NCBI GenBank assembly: GCA_009781955.1
Contig: WQUT01000001.1
Location: 1 to 17,696, forward strand
Direction of reading: 5' to 3'
Origin: Pseudomonadota bacterium
Lineage (GTDB): Bacteria; Pseudomonadota; Alphaproteobacteria; Rs-D84
Length of the DNA: 17,696 bases
Part shown: piece after piece, positions 5,901-12,871 of the stretch
Numbering within the stretch: the stretch's first letter is position 1
Layout of the letters: each line of letters opens with the position of its first letter
Position numbers and translations under genes: made by a program
Notes under the pieces: generated by a model
What the model saw: the letters and a program-made list of their open reading frames with translations, nothing else
What the model was told of the DNA's origin: nothing
Databases searched by the model: none

Positions 5901-5924
5901 AACGCGGCATTCGCCGCGTTTTTT
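5901..5924 (+). terminator. Intrinsic terminator after rplQ, possibly bidirectional
   Basis: AACGCGGC (5901-5908) and GCCGCGTT (5913-5920) form a perfect 8-bp stem with loop ATTC, followed by a run of T at 5919-5924. It lies 3 bases after the rplQ stop. On the minus strand the same stem is followed by CTTTTATTTC, so it may also stop transcription of the convergent minus-strand gene ending at 5947. Confidence 0.9.
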
Positions 5925-5946
5925 ATGTCGCGTTTTGTTTTGCATA

Positions 5947-6999
5947 TCATAACTCTCCCAAATCGCGTATTACGCGGATGCCGCCGGACTGCCATTCTTT
6001 TACCAAGCTGTCCAGATTCATAATGTTCGTTTCGGAAAGATATAACACGGGCGTCGCTTTATACCGCGCGGCGGTTTCCAGCAAGTTTGGAATCGGCGAC
6101 GGTTTCTGTTTCCCCGGCGCGAACCAGTCATCCGCGTCGGCGATCCAGAAATCCGGTTCATTGTGCGTCGCGATGGCCAGGCGCAGTTCTGCCTGTTTGG
6201 TCGCGATAACTATTTCTCCGTCCGCCTTGGTTGCAAAGCCGAATTCGGAAAGCCGCGCGCCGGTGTCATTCCGGGAATGCGCCGCGGGCGCATTGTCCGG
6301 GGCCTGGTCAACCGGATTGCTTGCGCTTTCCCCGACTCCGCCGGGGCCCGGGTTCGCGGCCCTGGGGGCCGCGCCCCGGGATGACGCGTTGCTATTTCCG
6401 AAACTTATTTCTTTAAACACCGGGGTGGTGGATGGCGCGGGCTCATCAAAATCCGCCGGCAGAGGCATGGCGGAAATCGCCGCGGCGTCGCGCGCAACAA
6501 TTCCACCACTGCCCGGATCAAGGGGGGCGGACCCTGCGAATTGGTCGTCCGCATGCGTCGCCGGCGGGATGAATTTGTTTAATGCCACGGCCGCCAGCCC
6601 GCCGCGTTTCATGCTTATGTATGGCGCGCGCAGTTCCGCCGGCAGATTGTCGGGCAGAACGATGGTCTCCTGAACCTCTTGCGCTTCCGTTGGCGCCGCC
6701 GCTTTTTCTTCCGGCTTTTTCTTTTTGCCCCAGGGCGATTCCAACAGCGGCTTTCCGCTGCGCCAGATCATCAGCGTGGTCGCGATAAAAATCGGCAATG
6801 CGGCGATCAGGATGACGCCGAACGCCAGCCCCGGGAATCCGTGCAAATGCGCCCCCGGCAGGGACGCCCAATCGGCGCCGGATGTAATGTCAAATCTGAA
6901 TATGAACCAGAACAGCAGCCATGCGCCGGCAAAATACTCCGCCGCCCAAACCGCGCAGAGTTTCAAAGACGTCCAAATTTCTTTCAGTTTTTTCGCCAT
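5947..6999 (-). CDS. Unknown two-TM protein with low-complexity linker
   Basis: I do not recognise this 350-aa protein. Residues about 10-36 and 56-78 are hydrophobic (AVWAAEYFAGAWLLFWFIF; GLAFGVILIAALPIFIATTL) and should be two TM helices. KKKKPEEK follows, then a linker of about 150 residues rich in Ala, Pro, Gly, Ser and Asp. The C-terminal part (about 255-350) looks folded: EIVIATKQAELRLAI, PDFWIADADDWFAPGKQK, TPVLYLSETNIMNLDSLV and GGIRVIRDL. The D-x-D-D-W and K-x-K could suggest a nuclease-like or nucleotide-handling fold, but that is only a guess. Residues about 205-246 fall in an apparent palindromic repeat insertion. A promoter lies at 7177-7204, and the start is 8 bases from a large palindrome. 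Confidence 0.8.
   Translation of the reverse strand: MAKKLKEIWTSLKLCAVWAAEYFAGAWLLFWFIFRFDITSGADWASLPGAHLHGFPGLAFGVILIAALPIFIATTLMIWRSGKPLLESPWGKKKKPEEKAAAPTEAQEVQETIVLPDNLPAELRAPYISMKRGGLAAVALNKFIPPATHADDQFAGSAPLDPGSGGIVARDAAAISAMPLPADFDEPAPSTTPVFKEISFGNSNASSRGAAPRAANPGPGGVGESASNPVDQAPDNAPAAHSRNDTGARLSEFGFATKADGEIVIATKQAELRLAIATHNEPDFWIADADDWFAPGKQKPSPIPNLLETAARYKATPVLYLSETNIMNLDSLVKEWQSGGIRVIRDLGEL
6265..6385. repeat. Palindromic repeat apparently inserted in frame in a CDS
   Basis: GTCATTCCGGG at 6265-6275 and CCCGGGATGAC at 6375-6385 are inverted ends matching at 10 of 11 positions. Inside, CCCGGG and CGCGGCCC at 6347-6362 pair with GGGCCGCG and CCCGGG at 6366-6380. Read on the minus strand, the end begins GTCATCCCGGGGCGCGGCCC, which resembles dispersed 'GTCATTCCGGG' repeats I remember from other alphaproteobacteria. 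The encoded stretch is low-complexity (rich in Gly, Pro, Ala and Asn) and keeps the frame open, as with Rickettsia palindromic elements. Confidence 0.5.
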
Positions 7000-7006
7000 T
7001 TGCGTT

Positions 7007-7175
7007 GCCTAGGTCAACGATTAAACATGGTTTATTAAACAAACCATATTTTGCGTCTTTTGGGTCAATTTCCGCGATTTTTTATTTGTTTTATGAGAAT
7101 AAACCAAATAAAAAATCACAAAAATTGCCACCAAAATCCATCAAAATCTGATTTCGTTTAACCGTTGACCTAGGC
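7007..7175. repeat. Imperfect palindrome of about 170 bp, MITE-like, leader of the minus gene
   Basis: The ends GCCTAGGTCAACGATTAAAC (7007-7026) and 7156-7175 are complementary at 19 of 20 positions. The inner parts also pair: GATTTTTTATTTG near 7076-7088 with CAAATAAAAAATC near 7105-7117, and ATTTTG...TTTTGGGTCAATTT with AAAATTGCCACCAAAA...CAAAAT. A small hairpin ATGGTTT/AAACCAT sits at 7027-7047. It is strongly A/T-rich against its surroundings and has no coding potential. It lies between the minus-strand promoter and start codon, so it forms most of the 5' leader of the 350-aa gene. Confidence 0.78.
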
Positions 7176-7176
7176 C

Positions 7177-7204
7177 ATTTTACTACTTTTTTTGTATTTG
7201 TCAA
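7177..7204 (-). promoter_or_regulatory. Sigma-70 promoter for the minus-strand gene
   Basis: Read on the minus strand, a perfect TTGACA (7204-7199) is followed after 16 bases by TAAAAT (7182-7177). Transcription would begin near 7170, at the edge of the 170-bp palindrome, giving an mRNA leader of about 170 nt that can fold on itself before the ATG at 6999. Confidence 0.65.
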
Positions 7205-7214
7205 GTATTAATAT

Positions 7215-7490
7215 GATTTACGGATTTACTGATTTAAGATTTACGGATTTAAGATTGGACTACCCCGGAATTCTTAAATTCGCGCTTCGCTAACGCTCGC
7301 GCTCATTAACGAATTCCGGCCCTTCTAAGAAGGGCAACTGGCACGTTCAGATTTTGAATGAATGAGCGCTAGTTCCCCTTCGCAGAAGGGGAGGAAAGCT
7401 GGGAGCCGCGCCGTAGCAAAGCGAAGGCGGGCGACCATAGCTTTCCGGGGTAGTCAAATCACAAATCTTAAATCAGTAAATCCGTAAATC
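7215..7490. repeat. Composite inverted repeat with octamer-type outer arms
   Basis: The outer arms are 7215-7242 and 7463-7490, a perfect 28-bp match built from GATTTACG/GATTTACT/GATTTAAG-type units. The left side has an extra unit before the second arm GACTACCCCGGAA (7258-7270), which pairs perfectly with 7443-7455. Nested inside are CCGGAATTC/GAATTCCGG (7265-7273 and 7311-7319), GCCCTTC-TAA-GAAGGGC (7319-7335), TCCCCTTC-GCA-GAAGGGGA (7374-7392) and GGAAAGCT/AGCTTTCC (7393-7400 and 7439-7446). No ORF of note. This fills most of the 560-base gap between the divergent genes. Confidence 0.82.
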
Positions 7491-7525
7491 TTAAATCATA
7501 AATCCTTTTAACCGCCTTTGTTTTG

Positions 7526-7534
7526 TGATATAAT
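7526..7534 (+). promoter_or_regulatory. Extended -10 promoter of the 923-aa exported protein gene
   Basis: TGATATAAT at 7526-7534 contains a perfect TATAAT with an extended-10 TG. No clear -35 is seen, as expected for this promoter type. A start near 7541 would leave a leader of about 20 nt before ATG 7561, with AGAGAGAAG as binding site. The same TGATANAAT arrangement precedes two later exported protein genes. Confidence 0.6.
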
Positions 7535-7560
7535 TTATAAAAATGATATAGAGAGAAGCT

Positions 7561-10332
7561 ATGAAAATTTCCGAGCTGTCTGTTGTGTGTCTGTCATTGC
7601 TGGCCATGGCCGCGCCGTTTTCCGTTAACGCGGCGGCAGAGCCGGTGCAAAGGCGCGGCGCGGTTGCGGTCACCGCGACGCCCGCGCCGGCCGCCGCCGC
7701 CGTGACGCGCGGCCAAGCATTGCCGCCGGCCGCATCCGCCCGCAGCGTCGCGGCCTTGCCCGCGCGATCCGCCGCGATCCAGCTGCCGCCCCAGCAAACC
7801 GCGCGGTCCGCCGCGCGAATGGTTGCCGCGCCCCAGCCCGCCAATATCGCCGCGCGCGCCGCCGTGAATCAAAAGGTCATCCAAGCCGGCACCGGAATCG
7901 CGGTCGCCAATCCCAATGTTATTGTTGACGAGCAATGCCGCGCGAAATATTTCGGCTGCATGGACAGTTTCTGCATGCTGGAAAACGACAGCGGCGGCCG
8001 CTGCCTCTGCAGCGATAAAAAGGCCGATTTGGACAAGATCCTGACCCTGATAGGCCAGCTGGACCAGCAGAGCTATAAGATGGCGACCGAAGGCGTGGAA
8101 AAAATAGATATGGGCGCGAACGCCGACTATATTTTCAAAACGGCGGCCAAGGCCGAGGCGGACGCCGTATCCGGATCATCGTCCAAGTTTGACATTATGA
8201 ATCCCGTGGGGCAGAGCCCGAATCGCCCGCAAGTGAACCTGGCCATTTTTGGAACCCAGAGCGTGAGTTTTGATTCCATGAACACATTCGGATTTGACGA
8301 CGTCAATTACGACCTTGCCGGCAAGACCGGCGACGCCCTGCGTTCCGGCGTGAATGACATCTGCAACGCGCAGATGGCCGGATGCGAAAGCTATATGCCG
8401 ATGCTGCAGCTGATGTATACCCAGAATGTCGCCAGCGACTGCCGCGCTTATGAAAACGAATTGAACAACCGCAAAAACGCGTCCGCGCAAAAATTGGCGA
8501 CCGCGCAAAAGGCGTTGCGCGACGCGGCGCTGGATTCGTTCCAGACCGCGAACAAATACAATCTGGGCCAATGCACCCTGCGCATGATACAGTGCGTGAA
8601 AGACAACGGGTGCGGCGAGGACTTTACGGGATGCGTGACGATGGCAGCCGGCAACCGCGCGATAGACAAAGCGACCAAAACCGTGCCGATCAAGGGCGCG
8701 AACACTTCGGTGACCGTCGCGGCCAGCACGTGGGACGCGCTGGATTCCAAACGCAATATATGCTTTGACACCGTGACGGCGAACTGCATCGCGGTGAAAA
8801 ACGGCGTTTGGGAAGCGACGCTGCGCGAAATCGCGCCCGCCGTGCGCAGCGCGGAATTGATCGCGGAATCCAACATCCGGATGAACTGCATCAACAGCTT
8901 GTCGGAATGCTTTCAAAAAGGATGCCGCGATAATTTTGACCCGAACAATTCGGACGGCAGCTATGACGCGTGCCTGTCGCGTCCGGAAATCATAGCGTCG
9001 GTGTGCAAGGTTCAAATGGACGCGTGCACGTCCGTTGATTCCAAAATCATGGATTTTGTCCGCGCGCGTCTTTCCCAGATGCGCGGCGACGCCTGCACGG
9101 CCGAGGCGCGGGATTGCTTTCTGGGCGACAATGCGTGCGGCAAGGATTTCGCGCAATGCTGGGGCCTGGGGCTGGAAACCATCAAGATGATGTGCCCGCT
9201 GTCAAAGCTGACCGCGTGCAATATCACCGAAACGGGCCAGGCGGTGACGACCTTGGATGACGAGAGCATCTCGCAATTCCTGACCGGGGTATTCCTGTCC
9301 ATAGACAACGCGATGATAGACCAGTGCCAGCAGATTGCGAATGCAAAGATGGTTGAGATTTGCGGGGATATAAACACGTGCACCGCGTTTGACGATAACA
9401 AGTCAATCGGAACGGAAAGCCTGGCCACTTACAAAGACGCCAACGGAAATTATATCATAGACGGACTGATCACATTCGGGGCCGTCACCACGGGCAGCTC
9501 TGTCGCGACCGGCACCGGCGCCAGTATGTCCAGCACGAACACCGCGCAGTCCGTTAATACCATGCCGCTGGACATAACGGGCTATCTCGGCCAGATTTCA
9601 AGCGCGAACTCGGCGGTGACAACGCGCATCCAGCAGTCTCTGACCAGCGTTGACAGGGCGATACAGACCAAGGTGTTGCAGCTGGCCAACGATCCAAAGG
9701 TCAGCGGTTGCGTGAACGGCCGCGATACGTCGCAGATACTCAACAAAACGCAGCAGAGCAATTTGAAGGGCGCCAGCAACGCGCGTTTCCCGCATTTGAT
9801 TGACGGCTTTGTCCAAACCATAGTGAGCGCCGGACTCAGCAGGGCGGCGACCAATTACAGCAAGGCTTATAACGACATGTTTACCAAGGTGTTCGCGGGG
9901 CAAAGCGCCGAAATAGCGAACGCCGCGTGCTATGCGATGATTTCCGGCGATAAAACCGCCTTGCCGTTTACGCAGTTTGACTCCGCCACGGGTTCGGCCG
10001 ACGCATTTGTGACATCATTGACGATTCCGGCGGCAAAAGTTTCGCAAATCTTGGGAATGAACGCCAAGAGCACCGTGAACAGCGTGTTAAAGCAAGGCAA
10101 CAAAATGGTTGCGAAAGAAACCCGCCGCGCGACTTTCTCGTCCGCGACCAAGGTTTGCACGATCAGCACCACAACCACGGCATGCAGCACGTGCACGGCA
10201 AACAGCAGCGGCGCCAACGTTTGCACGCCGGCCGCCGGAACGGGCCAGCGTCAGGCCGATGATGCTTTCTCTGGCGACAGATGCACGACGTTCATGGATC
10301 CCGTCACCGTTGAACAAACGTTCCAAATGTAA
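7561..10332 (+). CDS. Exported Cys-rich protein with CX6C modules, 923 aa
   Basis: Not a family I can name. A Sec signal peptide covers about residues 1-24 (MKISELSVVCLSLLAMAAPF, cleavage near NAA). An Ala/Pro/Arg-rich linker follows to about residue 120, then a long Cys-rich region. Cysteine pairs are often spaced C-x6-C: C126/C133, C338/C345, C351/C358, C443/C450, C512/C519, C526/C533. Two sets form a twin module: C338-x6-C345-x5-C351-GEDF-x2-C358 and C512-x6-C519-x6-C526-GKDF-x2-C533. The middle to late part is Ser/Thr-rich and helical-looking, and the C-terminus has a CSTC cluster. There is no TM anchor or sorting motif, so it is periplasmic, secreted or surface-held by partners. It is followed by its own terminator. 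Confidence 0.85.
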   Translation: MKISELSVVCLSLLAMAAPFSVNAAAEPVQRRGAVAVTATPAPAAAAVTRGQALPPAASARSVAALPARSAAIQLPPQQTARSAARMVAAPQPANIAARAAVNQKVIQAGTGIAVANPNVIVDEQCRAKYFGCMDSFCMLENDSGGRCLCSDKKADLDKILTLIGQLDQQSYKMATEGVEKIDMGANADYIFKTAAKAEADAVSGSSSKFDIMNPVGQSPNRPQVNLAIFGTQSVSFDSMNTFGFDDVNYDLAGKTGDALRSGVNDICNAQMAGCESYMPMLQLMYTQNVASDCRAYENELNNRKNASAQKLATAQKALRDAALDSFQTANKYNLGQCTLRMIQCVKDNGCGEDFTGCVTMAAGNRAIDKATKTVPIKGANTSVTVAASTWDALDSKRNICFDTVTANCIAVKNGVWEATLREIAPAVRSAELIAESNIRMNCINSLSECFQKGCRDNFDPNNSDGSYDACLSRPEIIASVCKVQMDACTSVDSKIMDFVRARLSQMRGDACTAEARDCFLGDNACGKDFAQCWGLGLETIKMMCPLSKLTACNITETGQAVTTLDDESISQFLTGVFLSIDNAMIDQCQQIANAKMVEICGDINTCTAFDDNKSIGTESLATYKDANGNYIIDGLITFGAVTTGSSVATGTGASMSSTNTAQSVNTMPLDITGYLGQISSANSAVTTRIQQSLTSVDRAIQTKVLQLANDPKVSGCVNGRDTSQILNKTQQSNLKGASNARFPHLIDGFVQTIVSAGLSRAATNYSKAYNDMFTKVFAGQSAEIANAACYAMISGDKTALPFTQFDSATGSADAFVTSLTIPAAKVSQILGMNAKSTVNSVLKQGNKMVAKETRRATFSSATKVCTISTTTTACSTCTANSSGANVCTPAAGTGQRQADDAFSGDRCTTFMDPVTVEQTFQM

Positions 10333-10356
10333 AACGGCCCGAAAGGGCTGTTTTTT
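10333..10356 (+). terminator. Intrinsic terminator after the 923-aa gene
   Basis: AACGGCCC (10333-10340), loop GAAA, GGGCTGTT (10345-10352) form a stem with one G-U pair, followed by T at 10351-10356. The hairpin starts on the base after the TAA stop. It ends the transcript of the first exported gene before the toxin-antitoxin pair. Confidence 0.85.
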
Positions 10357-10372
10357 AGCGATCATTTTTCGG

Positions 10373-10401
10373 TTGACTTTTGATAGTTTTCGTATTACAT
10401 T
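10373..10401 (+). promoter_or_regulatory. Candidate promoter of brnTA
   Basis: TTGACT at 10373-10378 and TACATT at 10396-10401 are 17 bases apart, about 20 bases before brnT and directly after the upstream terminator. BrnA-type antitoxins usually repress their own promoter (family knowledge), so an operator is expected here, but I do not see a clear palindrome. Confidence 0.45.
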
Positions 10402-10421
10402 AAATATAAAGGGAAGAGAGA

Positions 10422-10694
10422 ATGGAATTTGAGTGGGATGACAAGAAAAATGAGTTAAACACGCAAAAGCATGGCGTAGAGTTTGACTTTGCCGCGGGTG
10501 TTTTTACAGATTACAACAGGCTGGATAGGCTGGATAACAGGGTTGATTACAATGAAATCCGTCACCAAACTATCGGCATTTCGGACGGGAAAGTGCTTTT
10601 TGTTGTCTGGACGGAACGGGGTGAAAAAATTCGCATAATATCCGCAAGATTTGCAAACCGAAAAGAAAAAGGTGATTATAGTGGCAATAGTTAG
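10422..10694 (+). CDS. brnT: Type II toxin BrnT, RelE-like ribonuclease
   Basis: A 90-aa protein with the BrnT pattern: FEWDDKKNELNTQKHGVEF (residues 3-21), a Phe/Ala-rich helix leading to VFTDYNR, IRHQTIGISDGKVLFVVWTE (46-65) and the terminal RIISARFANRKEK. BrnT is a small RNase toxin with a RelE-like fold that blocks translation and is held by BrnA. Length is normal and no motif is broken, so it is probably active. ATG 10422 follows GGGAAGAGAG at 10411-10420. Its end overlaps brnA by 14 bases, the usual coupled layout. Composition is less GC-rich than the flanking exported genes, which would fit acquisition. Confidence 0.93.
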   Translation: MEFEWDDKKNELNTQKHGVEFDFAAGVFTDYNRLDRLDNRVDYNEIRHQTIGISDGKVLFVVWTERGEKIRIISARFANRKEKGDYSGNS

Positions 10695-10983
10695 AAAGAC
10701 TTTAGAAGAAATTAAGGCCGGCATCACGCCAGAAATGCTGCGAAGGTTTCATAAAGCGGCGAAAAGGGAACCCCGCGGCGATGATCCCGACGCGCCGTTT
10801 ATGACCGATGAACAGTTGAAAGAATTTCGGCGTGTCGGCCGGCCGCGCGTTGAGAACCCGAAAGAAGTCATATCTTTTCGGGTTGATCGGGATGTGTCCG
10901 CCGCGCTGAAGAAACAGCCGAAGTATTCCGGCCGCATAAACGACATGCTGCGCGGCTGGCTGACCGGCATAGGCGCCCTCTGA
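10681..10983 (+). CDS. brnA: Antitoxin BrnA, C-terminal ribbon-helix-helix
   Basis: I place the start at GTG 10681, because AAAAAGG at 10666-10672 is well spaced and the longer frame (TTG 10651) has no such site; this gives 100 aa. The protein has MTDEQLKEFRRVGRP, the BrnA toxin-binding region, then VISFRVDRDVSAALKKQPKY and INDMLRGWL, a C-terminal ribbon-helix-helix that should bind the promoter. The 14-base overlap with brnT implies translational coupling. The TGA at 10981-10983 runs into the binding site of the lipoprotein gene, so the three may be one transcript. Confidence 0.88.
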   Translation: MAIVRKTLEEIKAGITPEMLRRFHKAAKREPRGDDPDAPFMTDEQLKEFRRVGRPRVENPKEVISFRVDRDVSAALKKQPKYSGRINDMLRGWLTGIGAL

Positions 10984-10992
10984 GGATTTCTG

Positions 10993-11196
10993 ATGCGCAT
11001 ATTGCTTGCAATTATTTCTTGCATATTATTGGCCGCATGCTCTGGCGGCGCGGAACCTGTTGATTCCGAACGGCCCGCGTGCTCGTCGGATTGCCCCGCG
11101 CCCTGTGCGGATAAACTGGGGCCGTCTGGAATCAGCAATATGCCCCTCGGCGGGCCGCGCCTGCCGTCTTTGCCGCAACGCGCCGGCCGATTCTAA
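10993..11196 (+). CDS. Small Cys-rich lipoprotein, 67 aa
   Basis: The N-terminus MRILLAIISCILLAAC is a lipoprotein signal with lipobox LAAC, so Cys16 would be lipidated after cleavage. The mature part, about 52 aa, has further cysteines in ACSSDCPAPCADK and ends with GGPRLPSLPQRAGRF. ATG 10993 has GAGGA at 10982-10986, overlapping the brnA stop. The motif GPRLPS-x-P recurs near the N-terminus of the next gene's protein. No known family recognised; a link to the exported proteins is inferred from position and this motif. Confidence 0.72.
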   Translation: MRILLAIISCILLAACSGGAEPVDSERPACSSDCPAPCADKLGPSGISNMPLGGPRLPSLPQRAGRF

Positions 11197-11216
11197 AATA
11201 AAAATACCATAATAAA

Positions 11217-11262
11217 AATGAGTGTTATTTTCCCGCCCCAGGGCAGGAAGACAGGGCTCATT
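11217..11262 (+). other. Imperfect hairpin after the lipoprotein gene
   Basis: Outer AATGAG (11217-11222) pairs with CTCATT (11257-11262), and inner TTCC-GCC pairs with GGC-GGAA around 11230-11249 with a mismatch. The T run at 11276-11281 is 13 bases away, so terminator function is doubtful. The segment resembles 4966-5002 and may be a dispersed repeat. Confidence 0.4.
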
Positions 11263-11304
11263 CTTGTCGTCTCTATTTTTTCATTTCATATAATCTGTTA
11301 AATA

Positions 11305-11313
11305 TGATACAAT
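11305..11313 (+). promoter_or_regulatory. Extended -10 promoter of the 512-aa exported protein gene
   Basis: TGATACAAT at 11305-11313 has the same form as the boxes at 7526 and 13052. It lies 19 bases before the GTG start. No clear -35. Confidence 0.5.
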
Positions 11314-11332
11314 TTATGCATAAGGATTATAC

Positions 11333-12871
11333 GTGCGCAAGAATATTGCCATTGCTTTGCTGTCCGCTGTTTGCGTGTGCGCCGTTGGCGGTGGCGCGTG
11401 CGCGGCCGCGGAATCCCCGCGCGCATCCGTCATTGGCTCTGTCAGATACGGGCCGCGCCTGCCGTCAATACCGATTACGGTGACACCCGCGCAGCCGGAT
11501 AACAATTACACCCCGCCGCCGCCGGAACCCACGCCCACCCCAACGCCAGAGCCGGAACCCGAATACCCGGCGCCCCCCCCCCCGCCGGATTTCACCCCGC
11601 CGCCGCCGCCGTCAAAACCGAAAGCTTACACAATTGACGATTGCATGCGGGATTTGTCCGCATGCGTGAAAACGACATTGCCGGGCGGCATTACCGATTT
11701 ATACGATTCCGCCATGCGCGGCGAAATACTGGCCAACGCTAATTTGTGCCGCAAACAGACCGATTATTGCATCGCGAATGTTCGCGGCCGCCGGCACCAG
11801 CAAATATACGCGACCGCGGCGGACGTGTGGATGGACTTTAACTCGCGCGTGATTGTGCCGGGATACTATGCGTTTGTAATCCGCCAGACGGGCCTCTCCC
11901 CGAATCAGGCGGAGCACGTATGCCTGATGCTGGACAATAATGTCAGCGGATCGCCGTCGTCCGCCAACCTGCGCGACAGCGCGGTCACCAAAACAATCCT
12001 GGGCGGCAATGGAATCACGATCACCAGTTCAAAATGGGTTTCCATAAATGACCGGATGACCGGAAACGCGCGATGGGACGCTGCGCGCGCCGAATGCCAG
12101 CTGCGCGTTTCCGCATATAACAAGGATAATCCGATTACCAATTCATGGCTGTTCGGCATCGCCGGCGACGATCGTCAGGCAGAGGTTTGGAAGAAAGCCG
12201 GCGACGTGTTTACGTGTAATAAAGATTTATTCGGATTTGGACTGATGACCAATACGAAAACCGTCGCGGTGGTCGGCATAGGCGGCGGGACGGTTGTCGG
12301 CGCGGGCGCGGGCGCGATTATCGGACACAATACGGAAACGGCGGACGGCGGAAATAAAACCGGCGAAGGCGCGCTGATTGGCGCGGGGGCAGGCGCGGCG
12401 GCCGGCGGTGTCGCAACGCTGATTACTTCGTTTGTAGAGCGCAACAATATCAATTGCCGCATCGGCGACAATCTGCAACAAATCGGATACAACAAGTCCG
12501 GACAAATATACAGTCTGAAAGATTTTTATACCAAATGGAATCTGAACCTGCCGGAATCAGTGACCCCGGATGACAAGAATACGCCCGTTGATTCATGCGA
12601 GGCATGGAAAGCCGCATGCTATCAGATTACCGATGCGTATCTGTGCGGAAATGCGCAGATACGGACAAAGAACTTGATTGACCAGCTGGGCAGATGGGAC
12701 AGCGGCGGCGAGCCGGTCGTTGGAAAATGGCTGGACGCCGGCGGAATCCCGACCGATACCAACCCGCCGACCGATGCCAACCCGATAACCATAGACGGCG
12801 CGTGCATCCCGATATCGGGCCGCTGCGTGCCGGCGGATGCGGTCACGTTCTCGCGAGAAGTTTGTGAATAG
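11333..12871 (+). CDS. Exported Cys-rich protein with Pro-rich linker and Gly-zipper, 512 aa
   Basis: Start GTG 11333 with AAGG at 11322-11325. A signal peptide covers about residues 1-25 (MRKNIAIALLSAVCVCAV, cleavage near ACAAA). VRYGPRLPSIPITV follows, then a Pro/Glu-rich linker (about 50-97) with PTPTPEPEPEYP and poly-Pro, containing a run of 11 C in the DNA. Cysteine pairs C104-x6-C111 and C139-x6-C146 form a spread-out version of the shared twin CX6C module, and a third pair lies in CEAWKAAC near the end. Residues about 308-366 hold two Gly/Ala-rich stretches (GIGGGTVVGAGAGAIIG and GALIGAGAGAAAGGVA) of glycine-zipper type, which may insert in or pack against a membrane. Function unknown; likely outer-membrane-associated or periplasmic. 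Confidence 0.84.
   Translation: MRKNIAIALLSAVCVCAVGGGACAAAESPRASVIGSVRYGPRLPSIPITVTPAQPDNNYTPPPPEPTPTPTPEPEPEYPAPPPPPDFTPPPPPSKPKAYTIDDCMRDLSACVKTTLPGGITDLYDSAMRGEILANANLCRKQTDYCIANVRGRRHQQIYATAADVWMDFNSRVIVPGYYAFVIRQTGLSPNQAEHVCLMLDNNVSGSPSSANLRDSAVTKTILGGNGITITSSKWVSINDRMTGNARWDAARAECQLRVSAYNKDNPITNSWLFGIAGDDRQAEVWKKAGDVFTCNKDLFGFGLMTNTKTVAVVGIGGGTVVGAGAGAIIGHNTETADGGNKTGEGALIGAGAGAAAGGVATLITSFVERNNINCRIGDNLQQIGYNKSGQIYSLKDFYTKWNLNLPESVTPDDKNTPVDSCEAWKAACYQITDAYLCGNAQIRTKNLIDQLGRWDSGGEPVVGKWLDAGGIPTDTNPPTDANPITIDGACIPISGRCVPADAVTFSREVCE
11573..11583 (+). repeat. Run of 11 C within a coding region
   Basis: Eleven consecutive C encode part of the poly-Pro segment around residues 81-84 of the 512-aa exported protein, followed shortly by CCGCCGCCGCCG. 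A gain or loss of one C would shift the frame early in the mature protein. Such tracts drive phase variation in other bacteria; they are also common sites of sequencing error. Confidence 0.9.

Noticed and set aside
5259..5945. Open frame of 228 codons on the minus strand over rplQ
   Set aside because: Shadow of rplQ and the hairpins before it; Phe/Arg-rich translation of the Lys/Ala tail.
7007..7490. Insertion sequence or prophage remnant with coding capacity
   Set aside because: Palindromes and inverted ends are present, but no transposase, integrase or phage-like frame is visible on either strand.
8176..9156. Open frame of 326 codons on the minus strand
   Set aside because: Antisense to the Cys-rich 923-aa gene; His/Arg/Val-rich low-information protein with no recognisable motif or start context.
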